Source: Alphaproteobacteria bacterium
Lineage (GTDB): Bacteria; Pseudomonadota; Alphaproteobacteria; Micavibrionales; Micavibrionaceae
Direction: 5' to 3'
DNA length: 64,000 nucleotides
NCBI GenBank assembly: GCA_020442385.1
Contig: JAGRKE010000002.1
Span: 310,001-374,000 of the forward strand
Notes under the pieces: model-generated
What the model was told of the DNA's origin: nothing
The model's input: only the letters and a program-made list of their open reading frames with translations
Databases searched by the model: none
Shown: positions 45,138 to 55,105 of the stretch, one piece after another
Numbering within the stretch: position 1 is the stretch's first letter
Layout: each line of letters opens with the position of its first letter
Position numbers and translations under genes: made by a program

Positions 45138-47827
45138 GCGCCTTGCTTGGAAATTTTGCACTCCTCAATCCGTGGATTTTAAGCGGCCTACTCGCTTTAC
45201 CGGCCTTATGGTTTTTATTGCGCGTTATGCCGCCCGCCCCGCGCCTGATCAAATTCCCAGCCATTCGTTTCCTAAAAGATTTAATCGCCGATGAACAAAC
45301 ACCCAGCCATACCCCGTGGTGGATTTTGCTGCTGCGTCTTTCCATCGCGGCGCTTGTTATTTTGGCCCTATCCCATCCCGTTCATAATCCGGCGCAAAGC
45401 CTCGGCGATAGTGGGCCGCTAAAACTGATCATTGATAATGACTGGCCCAGCGCACAAAACTGGGACGCACAAAAACGCGCCGCAGAAGATTTAATTCAGC
45501 GCGCGCGCAGAGAAAACCGCAACATCTATATCCTCACAACCGCGCTCCAGCCCGGACAGGCGCAGCCCCTGATGAGTGATCCGTTAGCGGGCGCGGCTGC
45601 ATCGTCTTTTCTCGACACACTCAAGCCCCAGCCATGGGCGGCAGATTACGAGGAGGCGGCAAAACTGTTAAGCGAAAACCAGCCACCCGAAGGTCCTGCT
45701 TATTGGCTCGGTTCCGGCGCACAAAGCGACAATAGCGCCGCTCTCTCTCATGCACTAGATGCCTATACATATCTGACACCCCCGTCCGATCATGCACCCC
45801 TTACAATCAAAGATGTTCAAATCAACGGCGCGGAAATTTCACTAAACATTCAAAGCCCCGCGGCGGCGCAAAACGGGCGCGCCATTACAATCCATGCCTT
45901 AAGCGCGGACGGGCAAGTTCTGGATTATAGAACCCTGCCTCTAAATACCGACACCCCCATTACATCGGCGCAGCTTGACCTCCCGCCTACGCTCAGCGCC
46001 GAAGTCTCTCAACTGCGCATCGCAAGCACGAACGGCGCGGGGGCGGTTTACATTCTGGATAACAACACACGCAAACGCAGCGTCAGCATTGTAGGACCAG
46101 GTGAAGAAAGCGATATCAAACCCTTCATGGAAGATATCTATTACCTGAAGCGCGCGCTTGAACCATACAGCACACTTCACATCGGTGATATCGACAGCGC
46201 ACTTGAACAAAACCCGGCGGTCATCATCCTGCCTGACATTGCCGCCATGCCTGCGCAAACACTAAACGCGCTTGAAGACTGGGTGAAGGCAGGCGGCCTC
46301 CTGCTGCGCTTCGCCGGACCGAACATGACACAAGGCTCAGGCTCATCGTTTTTAACGCCGCTTCCTTTGAGCACCAACATGCGCTCGAATGACGGGGCAC
46401 TTAGCTGGGATAATCCGCCAACGCTCACGCCCTTTTCCAAAGACAGCCCGCTCTACGGCATAACTCTGCGCGATGACATTAAAGTGCGCCAGCAAATCCT
46501 ACCTGAGAGCACAAGCGAAAGCGCCGGTAAAATCTGGGCCTCCCTTGATGACGGAACACCGCTTATAACGGGTGCGCCTTTAGGCCAAGGCCTGCTGGTC
46601 ATGACCCACACCACCGCCTCAGCGCAATGGTCGGACCTTGCGCTCAGTGGTACTTATGTTGAAATTCTGCAACGTATTATGGCGATGGCCGGACGCTCCG
46701 CTGCGGCGCTTGATATAAATGACGGCACGTTCAATCCACTTTGGGTGATGGACGGATTCGGCCACGCGCAAAAACCACAAAGCTGGATCAAACCTATTCA
46801 GGCCACAGAATTTAGCGCCACCACCCCCGGCCCACTTAACCCGCCGGGCTTATATGAACTCGGCAGCTTCACCAAAGCGTTGAATATCGGTGATCACATT
46901 ACATCTTTGAGCGCGCACGCGCTGCCCGGTAATGCGAAGAGCGAAATTTACGGCCAGAGCTCCGAACGTGATTTAATGCCTGCCCTCCTTATGACTGCAA
47001 CACTCCTGCTTTTGCTTGATTGGGCGATCATGATCATCATTGCCTCTGGCGGGCGACGCTTCGCACGCATAGCCGCTGCGCTGGCGCTCATTACAATTAC
47101 AACCACTCCGGCGCACGCCGCCGATGAGATTGATTACGCCAACGGGTTTTATCTCGCCTTTATTAAAACGGGCGATCAAGCCATAGATACTGCCAGTCAG
47201 ATCGGATTGGAAAATCTCGCCAAGGCCTTGCGTCAACGCACATCGGTTGAGCCGGACGGCGTGGCCGCGCTCGATCCGCAAGATTCAAGCTTGCCCCTGT
47301 TCCCCTTTATTTATTGGCCGATCAGCCCAAACCAGCCCGCGCCCGATGCACAGGGCCTTCAGAATATTCAGAACTATCTCGATCATGGCGGCACAATTTT
47401 ATTTGATACGCGCGATGGCAATGCGCCGCGCTCTTCTTATCTGGGCACGCAAAACACGGATGCCTTGCGCCGCATCACGCAGTTTTTAAACATTCCTCCT
47501 CTTCAGCCCATTGGAAAAGACCATGTGCTTGGCCGCGCCTTTTACTTGCTCGATGAATTTCCGGGGCGCTATCGCGGCGACACGCTCTGGGTCGAGGGCA
47601 ACAGCAGAAACGGGCGCGACGGCGTATCATCCGTTATTGTAGGCTCGCATGACTGGGCGGGCGCATGGGCGATTGATCGTTCCTCACGCTATACACTCAG
47701 CGGCGGCCCGCGTCAGCAAGAGCTCGCTACGCGCTTTGGCATCAATATGGTGATTTACGCCCTCACCGGCAATTACAAGGCCGATCAAGTTCATGTGCCC
47801 CATATCCTTGAAAGGCTGGGCCAATGA
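45134..47827 (+). CDS. BatA-like / DUF4159 membrane protein
   Basis: The 897-residue protein starts with two membrane helices of the BatA N-terminal type (ALLNPWILSGLLALPALWFLL and WWILLLRLSIAALVILAL). A long periplasmic part with a VWA-like and glutamine-amidotransferase-like fold follows, then two helices around residues 615-660. A C-terminal DUF4159 domain (IDYANGFYLAFIKTG to the end) closes the protein. It is coupled by ATGA at both ends. The architecture is typical of the alphaproteobacterial MoxR cluster; the process served is unknown. Confidence 0.88.
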   Translation: MSALLGNFALLNPWILSGLLALPALWFLLRVMPPAPRLIKFPAIRFLKDLIADEQTPSHTPWWILLLRLSIAALVILALSHPVHNPAQSLGDSGPLKLIIDNDWPSAQNWDAQKRAAEDLIQRARRENRNIYILTTALQPGQAQPLMSDPLAGAAASSFLDTLKPQPWAADYEEAAKLLSENQPPEGPAYWLGSGAQSDNSAALSHALDAYTYLTPPSDHAPLTIKDVQINGAEISLNIQSPAAAQNGRAITIHALSADGQVLDYRTLPLNTDTPITSAQLDLPPTLSAEVSQLRIASTNGAGAVYILDNNTRKRSVSIVGPGEESDIKPFMEDIYYLKRALEPYSTLHIGDIDSALEQNPAVIILPDIAAMPAQTLNALEDWVKAGGLLLRFAGPNMTQGSGSSFLTPLPLSTNMRSNDGALSWDNPPTLTPFSKDSPLYGITLRDDIKVRQQILPESTSESAGKIWASLDDGTPLITGAPLGQGLLVMTHTTASAQWSDLALSGTYVEILQRIMAMAGRSAAALDINDGTFNPLWVMDGFGHAQKPQSWIKPIQATEFSATTPGPLNPPGLYELGSFTKALNIGDHITSLSAHALPGNAKSEIYGQSSERDLMPALLMTATLLLLLDWAIMIIIASGGRRFARIAAALALITITTTPAHAADEIDYANGFYLAFIKTGDQAIDTASQIGLENLAKALRQRTSVEPDGVAALDPQDSSLPLFPFIYWPISPNQPAPDAQGLQNIQNYLDHGGTILFDTRDGNAPRSSYLGTQNTDALRRITQFLNIPPLQPIGKDHVLGRAFYLLDEFPGRYRGDTLWVEGNSRNGRDGVSSVIVGSHDWAGAWAIDRSSRYTLSGGPRQQELATRFGINMVIYALTGNYKADQVHVPHILERLGQ

Positions 47828-49908
47828 CCAGCAGCGCCTTCGATATCCAGTTCGATTATTTGATCTCGCCCATTTGGATTGCGGTGCTTGCAGGTCTCGC
47901 TCTTCTATTGCTCACCTTATCACTATGGCGGTTCAAAAAAATTTTGCTTCTACGCATAGGTTGCGTTGCGCTTTTTTTGCTCGCACTCGCCAATCCTTCA
48001 TTATTGGAAGAAGTCCGTACACCGGCAAAAGATGTGGTCGTCATTGTCAAAGACCAAAGCCCGAGCCAAAGTTTCGCCGAGAGAACCGAACGCAGTGAAG
48101 CCGCCCTCACCCACCTCAAGGAATCCCTCTCGCGCTATGAGACGCTTGATGTGCGCATCATCGAAGCCCCCGCTCAAGACACACTTGCCAATGAAACACT
48201 TTTATTTGATGCTCTGCGCAGCGCCTTGAGTGACGTTCCACCGGCGCGCCGCGGCGGCGTTATTTTTATAAGCGATGGTCAAATCCATGATGTGCCGCAC
48301 GCCCTTCAAAACGCAGATGAGTTCGGTCCGATTCACCTTTTACTAAGCGGTACGCATGATGAAAAAGACCGCCAGATCACAATTCTCGAAGCCCCCTCTT
48401 ACGGCCTGATCGGACAAAGCGTCACGCTGCGCTATAAAATTGAGGACACGGATAATATCAATGAGACGCAAGCTACTGTTACAATCTCCAACCCCGATGC
48501 GCCACCCGAAACATTCAGCGTTCCTACAGGAACCGAACTCACACTCGATCTTCCCGTCACACATGCCGGGCAAAATGTTTTCGAGATCAGTGTGAATGGT
48601 ATCGACAATGAAATTACCGAGATAAACAACAAGGCGGCCCTCATCGTAAACGGCGTGCGCGACCGCCTGAAGGTTCTTCTCGTTTCGGGTAAGCCGCATG
48701 CGGGCGGACGCACATGGCGTGATTTGCTCACCGCCGATCCGGGCGTTGATCTTGTACATTTTACCATTTTGCGCGAGCCCGATAAAATGGATGCCACACC
48801 GCAAAATGAGCTCTCACTCATTGCCTTCCCGTTTCGTGAATTGTTTGAGATTAAGCTCTATGATTTTGACCTGATCATTTTTGACCGCTATCAACTCAAC
48901 CGCATACTGCCGGAAAATTATTTCAACAATATCGTGCGCTATGTCGAACAAGGCGGCGCATTGCTAGAGGCCAGCGGCCCGGCCTTTGCTGGAAATGATT
49001 CTTTGTATTACACGAACCTGATGCAAATCCTGCCCGGCGCACCAACCGGTGATATAATACAAACATCCTACCGTCCGGCGCGCACCGAAAACGGCAACAC
49101 GCATCCGGTGACCAAAAACCTGCTCTGGAGCACCTCCGCCGATGGCGAGCAAGCTTGGGGGCATTGGCTGCGTCAGGTCGATATCACGCCGCAAAGCGGT
49201 GATGTCCTGATGACGGGCGTTCAAAACAAGCCTCTGCTTATTCTCGACCGCGTGCAAGAAGGACGCGTTGCGCAAATAGCCAGCGATCAGATTTGGCTAT
49301 GGTCGCGCGGCTATGATGGCGGCGGCCCGCATGCGGAGCTTTTAAAGCGCATCGTTCACTGGTTGATGAAAGAGCCGGAGCTGGATGAAAAAGCTTTAAG
49401 CATTCAAGTTGATGGCCGTAAAATTTCATTGAGCCTTCAGGATTACAACGCTCCTGCGCGCGAAGTGACGATGACAAAACCTGATGGTCAGACCGCGGCC
49501 ATCGTCCTAAGCCCGGCCGAAGGCAAGCTCTTAAGCGCAACCATTAATGCAGATCAGCTCGGCATCTATGAATTTCAAACACAAGACAAACAAAAGCGCT
49601 ACGCCGCTGTGGGCGAACTTTCACCGCCGGAACTTACAGGCATCAAAACCACCGAGGCCCCAATGCACCCCATACTGGAGAGCACAGGCGGCGGCGCGCT
49701 GTGGCTCGTAGATACGCCGCAGCCACGAATTCGATATCTTGAAAATGGAAAAAATTTCGCCGGACGCGATTGGATCGCTTTGCGCAAAAACAATAACTTC
49801 ACGGTCAGCCGTTTGAAAAAAACATCTATTTTTTCACCGCTTCTTACGGTTTTGATGCTGGTCGGATTTTCTGTCTTGCTGTGGTGGAGAGAAAGCCGAA
49901 AAAATTGA
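47824..49908 (+). CDS. Large membrane protein of the MoxR cluster
   Basis: The 694-residue protein has two N-terminal membrane helices (about residues 10-60) and a VWA-like domain (VVIVKDQSPSQSF; RRGGVIFISDGQIHDVPHAL). A CARDB/Ig-like module (THAGQNVFEISVNGIDNEI) and a glutamine amidotransferase-like domain (LKVLLVSGKPHAGGRTWRDLLT) follow, ending in a C-terminal helix. It is the fourth gene of the moxR operon, overlapping the third by ATGA, and ends nine bases before the convergent histidine kinase. Confidence 0.85.
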   Translation: MTSSAFDIQFDYLISPIWIAVLAGLALLLLTLSLWRFKKILLLRIGCVALFLLALANPSLLEEVRTPAKDVVVIVKDQSPSQSFAERTERSEAALTHLKESLSRYETLDVRIIEAPAQDTLANETLLFDALRSALSDVPPARRGGVIFISDGQIHDVPHALQNADEFGPIHLLLSGTHDEKDRQITILEAPSYGLIGQSVTLRYKIEDTDNINETQATVTISNPDAPPETFSVPTGTELTLDLPVTHAGQNVFEISVNGIDNEITEINNKAALIVNGVRDRLKVLLVSGKPHAGGRTWRDLLTADPGVDLVHFTILREPDKMDATPQNELSLIAFPFRELFEIKLYDFDLIIFDRYQLNRILPENYFNNIVRYVEQGGALLEASGPAFAGNDSLYYTNLMQILPGAPTGDIIQTSYRPARTENGNTHPVTKNLLWSTSADGEQAWGHWLRQVDITPQSGDVLMTGVQNKPLLILDRVQEGRVAQIASDQIWLWSRGYDGGGPHAELLKRIVHWLMKEPELDEKALSIQVDGRKISLSLQDYNAPAREVTMTKPDGQTAAIVLSPAEGKLLSATINADQLGIYEFQTQDKQKRYAAVGELSPPELTGIKTTEAPMHPILESTGGGALWLVDTPQPRIRYLENGKNFAGRDWIALRKNNNFTVSRLKKTSIFSPLLTVLMLVGFSVLLWWRESRKN

Positions 49909-49917
49909 AGATCCGGC

Positions 49918-52227
49918 TTAAGCCGCTTTGCCCTCGCTACGCCCCAAAACCTCTGTTAAATGCGCCTTAAGCTTGGTTTGCGAAACGGGCTTTCTGAGCA
50001 CCGCCTTTACGGACGGATGCGTATCCATAATCCCTTTTAGCTTCGCCTCGCTGTAGCCGGATATCAAAACAAAAGGCAAGTTTGGAAAGTCCGGCTGCGC
50101 CTGCTCTATCAATTCTAACCCCGTCATCTTAGGCATGTTTTGATCGGTCAGAATCAGATCATAATCCTCAAGGCTTTCCTGTATAGCCTCAAGCGCCTCC
50201 ATCCCGTTGCGCGCAACATCTGCCTTAATCCCCATTCTTGAAAGCATTGCCAGCATCATCTCACAAACCTCTTCCTGATCTTCAACCAACAAAACATTGT
50301 ACTCATTAAGGTCCACAGACACAGATTCGGATTCCGTCGCCGCCGCCTCAACACGCTCTGCTTCAGGGAACAAAATTTCAAAACTTGTCCCCTTATCAAG
50401 CTCCGATTCCACAATCATCGCCGCGTTATGCGCAATTACAACACCATGCACTGTTGAAAGCCCAAGACCCGTTCCTTTATCAACCGGCTTGGTTGTAAAA
50501 AACGGTTCAAAAACATGCTCCATCACCTCCCGGCTCATCCCCGTTCCCGTATCAGAAATTCTAAGACGAATATAAGACTGGTCTTGAACGATTGAGTTGA
50601 GAGTTAATCTGGTGTGTCCCTCTTCAAAATTATGAATGCGAACCGGGGCCAGAGCATCCTCTGCTAACATTTTTTCCGAAACGATTTCATAAGGTAAATA
50701 TTCATTCGCATTCACACGATCCAGATCAATACTCAAAACGCCATGACGCTCATCCATTGCATCTTTTGCATTGACGCATAAATTCATCAACACTTGTGAG
50801 ATTTGTGTTTCATTGCCTTTGATCGGCGCATGCTCAATATCAATATTGGTTTTTATCTCTATCGTTTTTGCAAAACTGGCATCAATCATTGAGAGCACTT
50901 CACGCACAGAGGAAAGCAAATCCATACCGGCAATGCGGCTTTCCTTCACGCGGGAGAAGGCCAAAATCTGATCAACAAGATTGCGCGCCTTTTTACCGGC
51001 CTGAAGAATATTTTGCGCGAATTTATATTGCGGCGTACCCTCTTGCAGGTCGTCAATCAAGAATTCGGCATATCCATTCATCGCCGCCAGAATATTGTTA
51101 AAGTCGTGTGCTATACCGCCCGCCAAACGTCCAATCGCTTCCATCTTCTGGGCTTGATAGAATTGCGATTGCAAATCGTCTTTTTCTTTTTGAATTTTGG
51201 ACTTCTCACTAATATCGCGCGCTGTTCCAATAAAGCCGCCATCGGGCAACGCCGTCAAAGACAGTTCCGCCAAAATCACATCGCCATCAATGCGCTTGAT
51301 ATTTTTCTCTCCGCGCCAAAAACCTGTTTCTCGCAAAATCGGCATTACGCCGTTTGCAATATCTTGTCGGCCCTTTTCCGTGTAAAGCGAGGTCCAGTCC
51401 TGATTTATATATTGATGTTTATCATCCGCCGTCAAACCGTGCAATTTCATCAAAGCCGCATTCATATAGGTTAGATTTCCGCTTTGATCGACAATCCCAA
51501 TACCATCAGAGCTGCTTTCCATGGCCACAAATCGGTCTTGCAGCAATTTCAAATGCGTTTGCTTTTCATGATTTACTTTCTTGAGCTGCTTCAAGCGGCT
51601 GGAATTTAAAACAACCAAAACGAAACCAGCCAGACCAATCGTAATCACAGACCAGTAGAGCATTTTTTCTTTATACTTAAGATTGCCAATAAAATCCTCT
51701 GCCGTTCCGGGTGTATGGAGAATATGCCACATCTCATCGATTTTATTTTGCAGCTCGTGCGTACGCTCCATATTATAAGCCGTGTTTACATCCTCAATGT
51801 CCGCTCCTTTTTCCATCTCCCCCAAAACTCTGGCATGGTAAATCAAGTCATTCCCTATAAAGTGCAGAACATGTTGAAAGCGGTCATCTTGCATGATCGC
51901 GCGGGACCAGATATTTTGGCTTATACTCTCATCGTAATATTTTGAAAAATCTGTCAGCGCAGCCCGCACCTTTGGCAAGGTCACCCCCGGCGTTTGAACC
52001 AAATACGCTTCATAAACATTCTCAAACTGGTCGAACTTTCCTTCCAGCGCCCAGATATTTTTACTGGTATCGTTGTAATAATCGACAATTTCGTGATGTT
52101 TTTCCATCACAAGCAATGAGGAATGCAGCGCCAGCATTCCAAAAATAAGAATGAAGATACCGGGTAAGTAATTAAATAGCCCTGCGGCATTTATTTTTAA
52201 AGACATATGGTCAGGCAGTTTTATCAT
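49918..52227 (-). CDS. Hybrid sensor histidine kinase with periplasmic helical sensor
   Basis: The 769-residue kinase has a membrane helix (about 17-37), a 150-residue extracytoplasmic helical domain of no recognised family (YNDTSKNIWALEGKF to the second helix near 192-210), a PAS domain (about 225-345), HisKA with the phosphoacceptor His374 in GGIAHDFNNI, an HATPase domain (FEPFFTTK and GTGLGLSTVHG) and a C-terminal receiver with Asp near 694 in LILTDQNMPKMTG. The phosphoacceptor context resembles CckA. It is cotranslated with the response regulator (ATGA overlap). Confidence 0.93.
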   Translation of the reverse strand: MIKLPDHMSLKINAAGLFNYLPGIFILIFGMLALHSSLLVMEKHHEIVDYYNDTSKNIWALEGKFDQFENVYEAYLVQTPGVTLPKVRAALTDFSKYYDESISQNIWSRAIMQDDRFQHVLHFIGNDLIYHARVLGEMEKGADIEDVNTAYNMERTHELQNKIDEMWHILHTPGTAEDFIGNLKYKEKMLYWSVITIGLAGFVLVVLNSSRLKQLKKVNHEKQTHLKLLQDRFVAMESSSDGIGIVDQSGNLTYMNAALMKLHGLTADDKHQYINQDWTSLYTEKGRQDIANGVMPILRETGFWRGEKNIKRIDGDVILAELSLTALPDGGFIGTARDISEKSKIQKEKDDLQSQFYQAQKMEAIGRLAGGIAHDFNNILAAMNGYAEFLIDDLQEGTPQYKFAQNILQAGKKARNLVDQILAFSRVKESRIAGMDLLSSVREVLSMIDASFAKTIEIKTNIDIEHAPIKGNETQISQVLMNLCVNAKDAMDERHGVLSIDLDRVNANEYLPYEIVSEKMLAEDALAPVRIHNFEEGHTRLTLNSIVQDQSYIRLRISDTGTGMSREVMEHVFEPFFTTKPVDKGTGLGLSTVHGVVIAHNAAMIVESELDKGTSFEILFPEAERVEAAATESESVSVDLNEYNVLLVEDQEEVCEMMLAMLSRMGIKADVARNGMEALEAIQESLEDYDLILTDQNMPKMTGLELIEQAQPDFPNLPFVLISGYSEAKLKGIMDTHPSVKAVLRKPVSQTKLKAHLTEVLGRSEGKAA

Positions 52228-52868
52228 TGTGCTACTGCAAGCCCGAGCTCTCTGGCCTTTAACGCGGCCTGCGTTCTGTTTTTAGCATCCAGCTTTTTGC
52301 AAATTCCTCTAACATGCAGTTTCACAGTCACAACTTGCAAATCCAACTCTGTTGCAATTTCTTTATTCGAAGCACCGCGGGCCAAGAAGGACAAGACTTC
52401 AGCTTCACGCGGCGTAAGCTGTGCATCTAAATTTGTTGTGTTTTTATCTGCGTAATAAGACGGCATAACCGTTTTTTCGGCTTCGTCCATCGGAACAAAT
52501 TTTTCACCTGCGACCACCTTTTGGATCGCTTGCAAAAGCGCTTTCCCGGATAAAGTCTTTGGGAAATACCCGACAGCGCCAATCTCTAAAGCTTCTTCAA
52601 CATCGCGTTTTTCTGCAACGCCGGACATCAGTGCGATCGGAATATGCGGATATTTTTCTTTCACTTGCCGCAGACCATCCATGCCCTTCATACCGGGCAT
52701 GCGCAAATCCAGCAAGACCAAATCTTGCCGCGAATCTTCCGCCAGCCTTTTCAACGCCTGATGAAGATCTTCCGCCAATGTCACTGTAGATTGAGGTTCG
52801 GCACGCTCAATATAGAGCATGAGCGCATCTCTAAATAATGTATGGTCGTCCGCTAAAAGTAGCTTCAT
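52224..52868 (-). CDS. NarL/LuxR-family response regulator
   Basis: The 214-residue regulator has a receiver domain with Asp54 in LVLLDLRMPG and acidic Asp7-Asp8 in LLLADDHT, and a C-terminal LuxR-type HTH (LTPREAEVLSFLARGASNKEIATELDLQVVTVKLHV, about residues 148-183). It is the first gene of a pair with the hybrid kinase, which likely phosphorylates it. Upstream of the ATG the minus strand carries TAGG(A/G)-type short direct repeats and an AT-rich promoter. Target genes are unknown. Confidence 0.93.
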   Translation of the reverse strand: MKLLLADDHTLFRDALMLYIERAEPQSTVTLAEDLHQALKRLAEDSRQDLVLLDLRMPGMKGMDGLRQVKEKYPHIPIALMSGVAEKRDVEEALEIGAVGYFPKTLSGKALLQAIQKVVAGEKFVPMDEAEKTVMPSYYADKNTTNLDAQLTPREAEVLSFLARGASNKEIATELDLQVVTVKLHVRGICKKLDAKNRTQAALKARELGLAVAQ

Positions 52869-53026
52869 TTTGCCCCCACAAAACTTTAAGCTCCACCCTA
52901 CCCTATCCTATAGTATATATAGAATTTATAAAAAAACATTAAAAGCCACCCAAAAGTTGTAAAAAATACATCTTTTTTTATTCAAGACTGTATAGCGTAT
53001 AAAGCATTGAAAAACTATTATTTTTC

Positions 53027-55063
53027 TTAATTTTCAAGAGCCGCATACAACGGCATTGCAGGCGTTTTTTGTGCGGACTTAAGTCTCAACCTATAGATGT
53101 ACGTATTTTCCATTACCCTTTGCACATAATTGCGCGTTTCATAAATCGGGATCATTTCGATCCAATCAATGTAATTCACTTCGCTTAAGCGCGGATCACC
53201 AAAAGTCTCGAGCCATTTTTCGACCCGGTAAGGCCCGGCATTATACGCCGCGATAGCCAGCGGGTATGACCCGCCGAAACGCACCAGCATATCTGCCAGA
53301 TAGCGGCTGCCCAGCTGGATATTGTAATCAGGCTTGCTGGTCAGCCAGTCCTGCCTGTATTTGATCCCCAAATCACGCGCCACATCTTTCGCCGTTCCGG
53401 GCATAAGCTGCATCAGTCCCATCGCGCCCGCCGGACTTTTGGCCTGCACATCAAACAGACTTTCCTGACGGATGAGAGCATGCGCCAGCGCCCATTCAAC
53501 CTCTACTTTCTTCATCTGGCTTTCCAGCGTCGGATAAGATTGCGCCGTTAAAAACAACCCTTGCTTCGTTGCATCCTTGGCAATGCGCAGCGCATCGTGA
53601 TAACGCTCCATCTCTGCGGCCTTCTCCGCCGCATAACGATACGCCTTGGGGGTCTTTTCAACAGCGACAAAAGCCTGAATAAACGCGCTGGCTTCATCAC
53701 GCATACCCGCTTTGTGGAAAAGAGTGGAGGCTTGCATCAGCTCATGCTTCTCAAACCCTTGCAAATCACCTTGGGTTAAAACAGGCGGCGCAGCGTTGGG
53801 TAATTTATGGGCCGTACCCAGCTTTTCTCCCGCCAATTGCCCGTAATACACCGTTTGATACAAAGCGGCTTTGCCATACCACTCTGTTGAGAGCGCCTTA
53901 CTCCCCAAATCCGCGGCGGCCCGCCCCGCCCAATAGGCGGCGCGCGCTTTGCTCACCGGCGTTGAGACTTTATTATAAAGCGCCTCAAAATGCTCAAGCG
54001 CTTCTGTCGGTTTTTTCAAAAATCTGAGCGACAACCACCCGGCCATCCATTCCGCTTGCGCGTACGCCAAACCGTCATCTTGCATATGCGTTTTGGCCAA
54101 GCGGTACGCGCGCGCAAAGTTTTTATCCTCGATCAAACGGCGAATAAGAATATGGCGCTCCATCCACCAATCAGCCTTATTTTCGATTTTTGCGGGCGCG
54201 GGGCTGTGCTCTAGGATTTCAATCGCGCCCTCATCCAAATCATTGCGGCGACGCCAGCGCAAACGCTCATATAAAAGTCCAGTATCGCCCTGTAAGTTGA
54301 CTGGAACTTTAGCGATCAGCGCATTTGGATCACCCTTTTGCGCAGCCAGTGCAATACGGGCCTCCGCCAGCGCCGGATATCCATTACCCAGAACGCTTGC
54401 AATCGCGCGCGCATTGTCAAATTGGCCGGCAAAAAGCAACATGTCGAGACGCCGCCTGTGCGAATCCACATCCAGCAAGCCACCATATTTGCGAAAAATA
54501 TTTTTCTGACTATCGCGTGTCAGCGGCGTTTTAGCCCACCAATCCGCCAGCACGCTTTTCGCCTGCTTGGTCTTACCCTGTTTCATTAAAGCCTGAAGGT
54601 AAGCATCCATCCCCTGCTCGGTTAAGGGGGCATAATCATCAAACCAGGCAACAATATCGCCTGGCGAAATACTGGACGGTATATCCCCCTCGACCTTAAG
54701 GCGCAGACGCCGCATATACGGCCATTCGGGGTTTTTGCGAATAAACTGCGTCAGGCGAACAAAACGCTGGTCTTCATTTTTTCGTGTAAAAACAAGCCAA
54801 TAATAGATTTTGGAGGCTAGCGGGTCCTTCGTCTTTGCGATCATATCGCGGCCCAGATCCCAGCGCCCCTGATTAATCGTTTGCAGGGCTTTGATAGTCT
54901 GGTCCTGAACCGCCGGGGATTGCAAGGTCGTGACGGGAGAGGGCGCAGCCACGCTTCCTGCGCTTAAAACTGCACAAAACCCCATAAACGCGAGAAATAA
55001 AAACGCTGTGAAAACAGGGCTTTTCTTGCTTTTTTTAAACGTGGGATATAAATTATCTAACAC
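53027..55063 (-). CDS. slt: Soluble lytic murein transglycosylase (Slt70-like)
   Basis: The enzyme cleaves peptidoglycan glycan strands in the periplasm. The long superhelical U/L domain is followed by the goose-lysozyme-like catalytic domain with ALIRQESLFDVQAKSPAGAMGLMQ, whose Glu is the catalytic acid, and AYNAGPYRVEKW. The frame is open into dapA at 55270, but a signal peptide (KKSPVFTAFLFLAFMGFCAVLSAG) is obtained when translation starts at GTG 55063, so that start is chosen; it has no clear ribosome binding site. The start lies 42 bases from divergent dapA. Confidence 0.9.
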   Translation of the reverse strand: MLDNLYPTFKKSKKSPVFTAFLFLAFMGFCAVLSAGSVAAPSPVTTLQSPAVQDQTIKALQTINQGRWDLGRDMIAKTKDPLASKIYYWLVFTRKNEDQRFVRLTQFIRKNPEWPYMRRLRLKVEGDIPSSISPGDIVAWFDDYAPLTEQGMDAYLQALMKQGKTKQAKSVLADWWAKTPLTRDSQKNIFRKYGGLLDVDSHRRRLDMLLFAGQFDNARAIASVLGNGYPALAEARIALAAQKGDPNALIAKVPVNLQGDTGLLYERLRWRRRNDLDEGAIEILEHSPAPAKIENKADWWMERHILIRRLIEDKNFARAYRLAKTHMQDDGLAYAQAEWMAGWLSLRFLKKPTEALEHFEALYNKVSTPVSKARAAYWAGRAAADLGSKALSTEWYGKAALYQTVYYGQLAGEKLGTAHKLPNAAPPVLTQGDLQGFEKHELMQASTLFHKAGMRDEASAFIQAFVAVEKTPKAYRYAAEKAAEMERYHDALRIAKDATKQGLFLTAQSYPTLESQMKKVEVEWALAHALIRQESLFDVQAKSPAGAMGLMQLMPGTAKDVARDLGIKYRQDWLTSKPDYNIQLGSRYLADMLVRFGGSYPLAIAAYNAGPYRVEKWLETFGDPRLSEVNYIDWIEMIPIYETRNYVQRVMENTYIYRLRLKSAQKTPAMPLYAALEN

Positions 55064-55105
55064 TTTGAACGCTTTAATTTTTGAACGCGAGTAGGAATAT
55101 CTATC

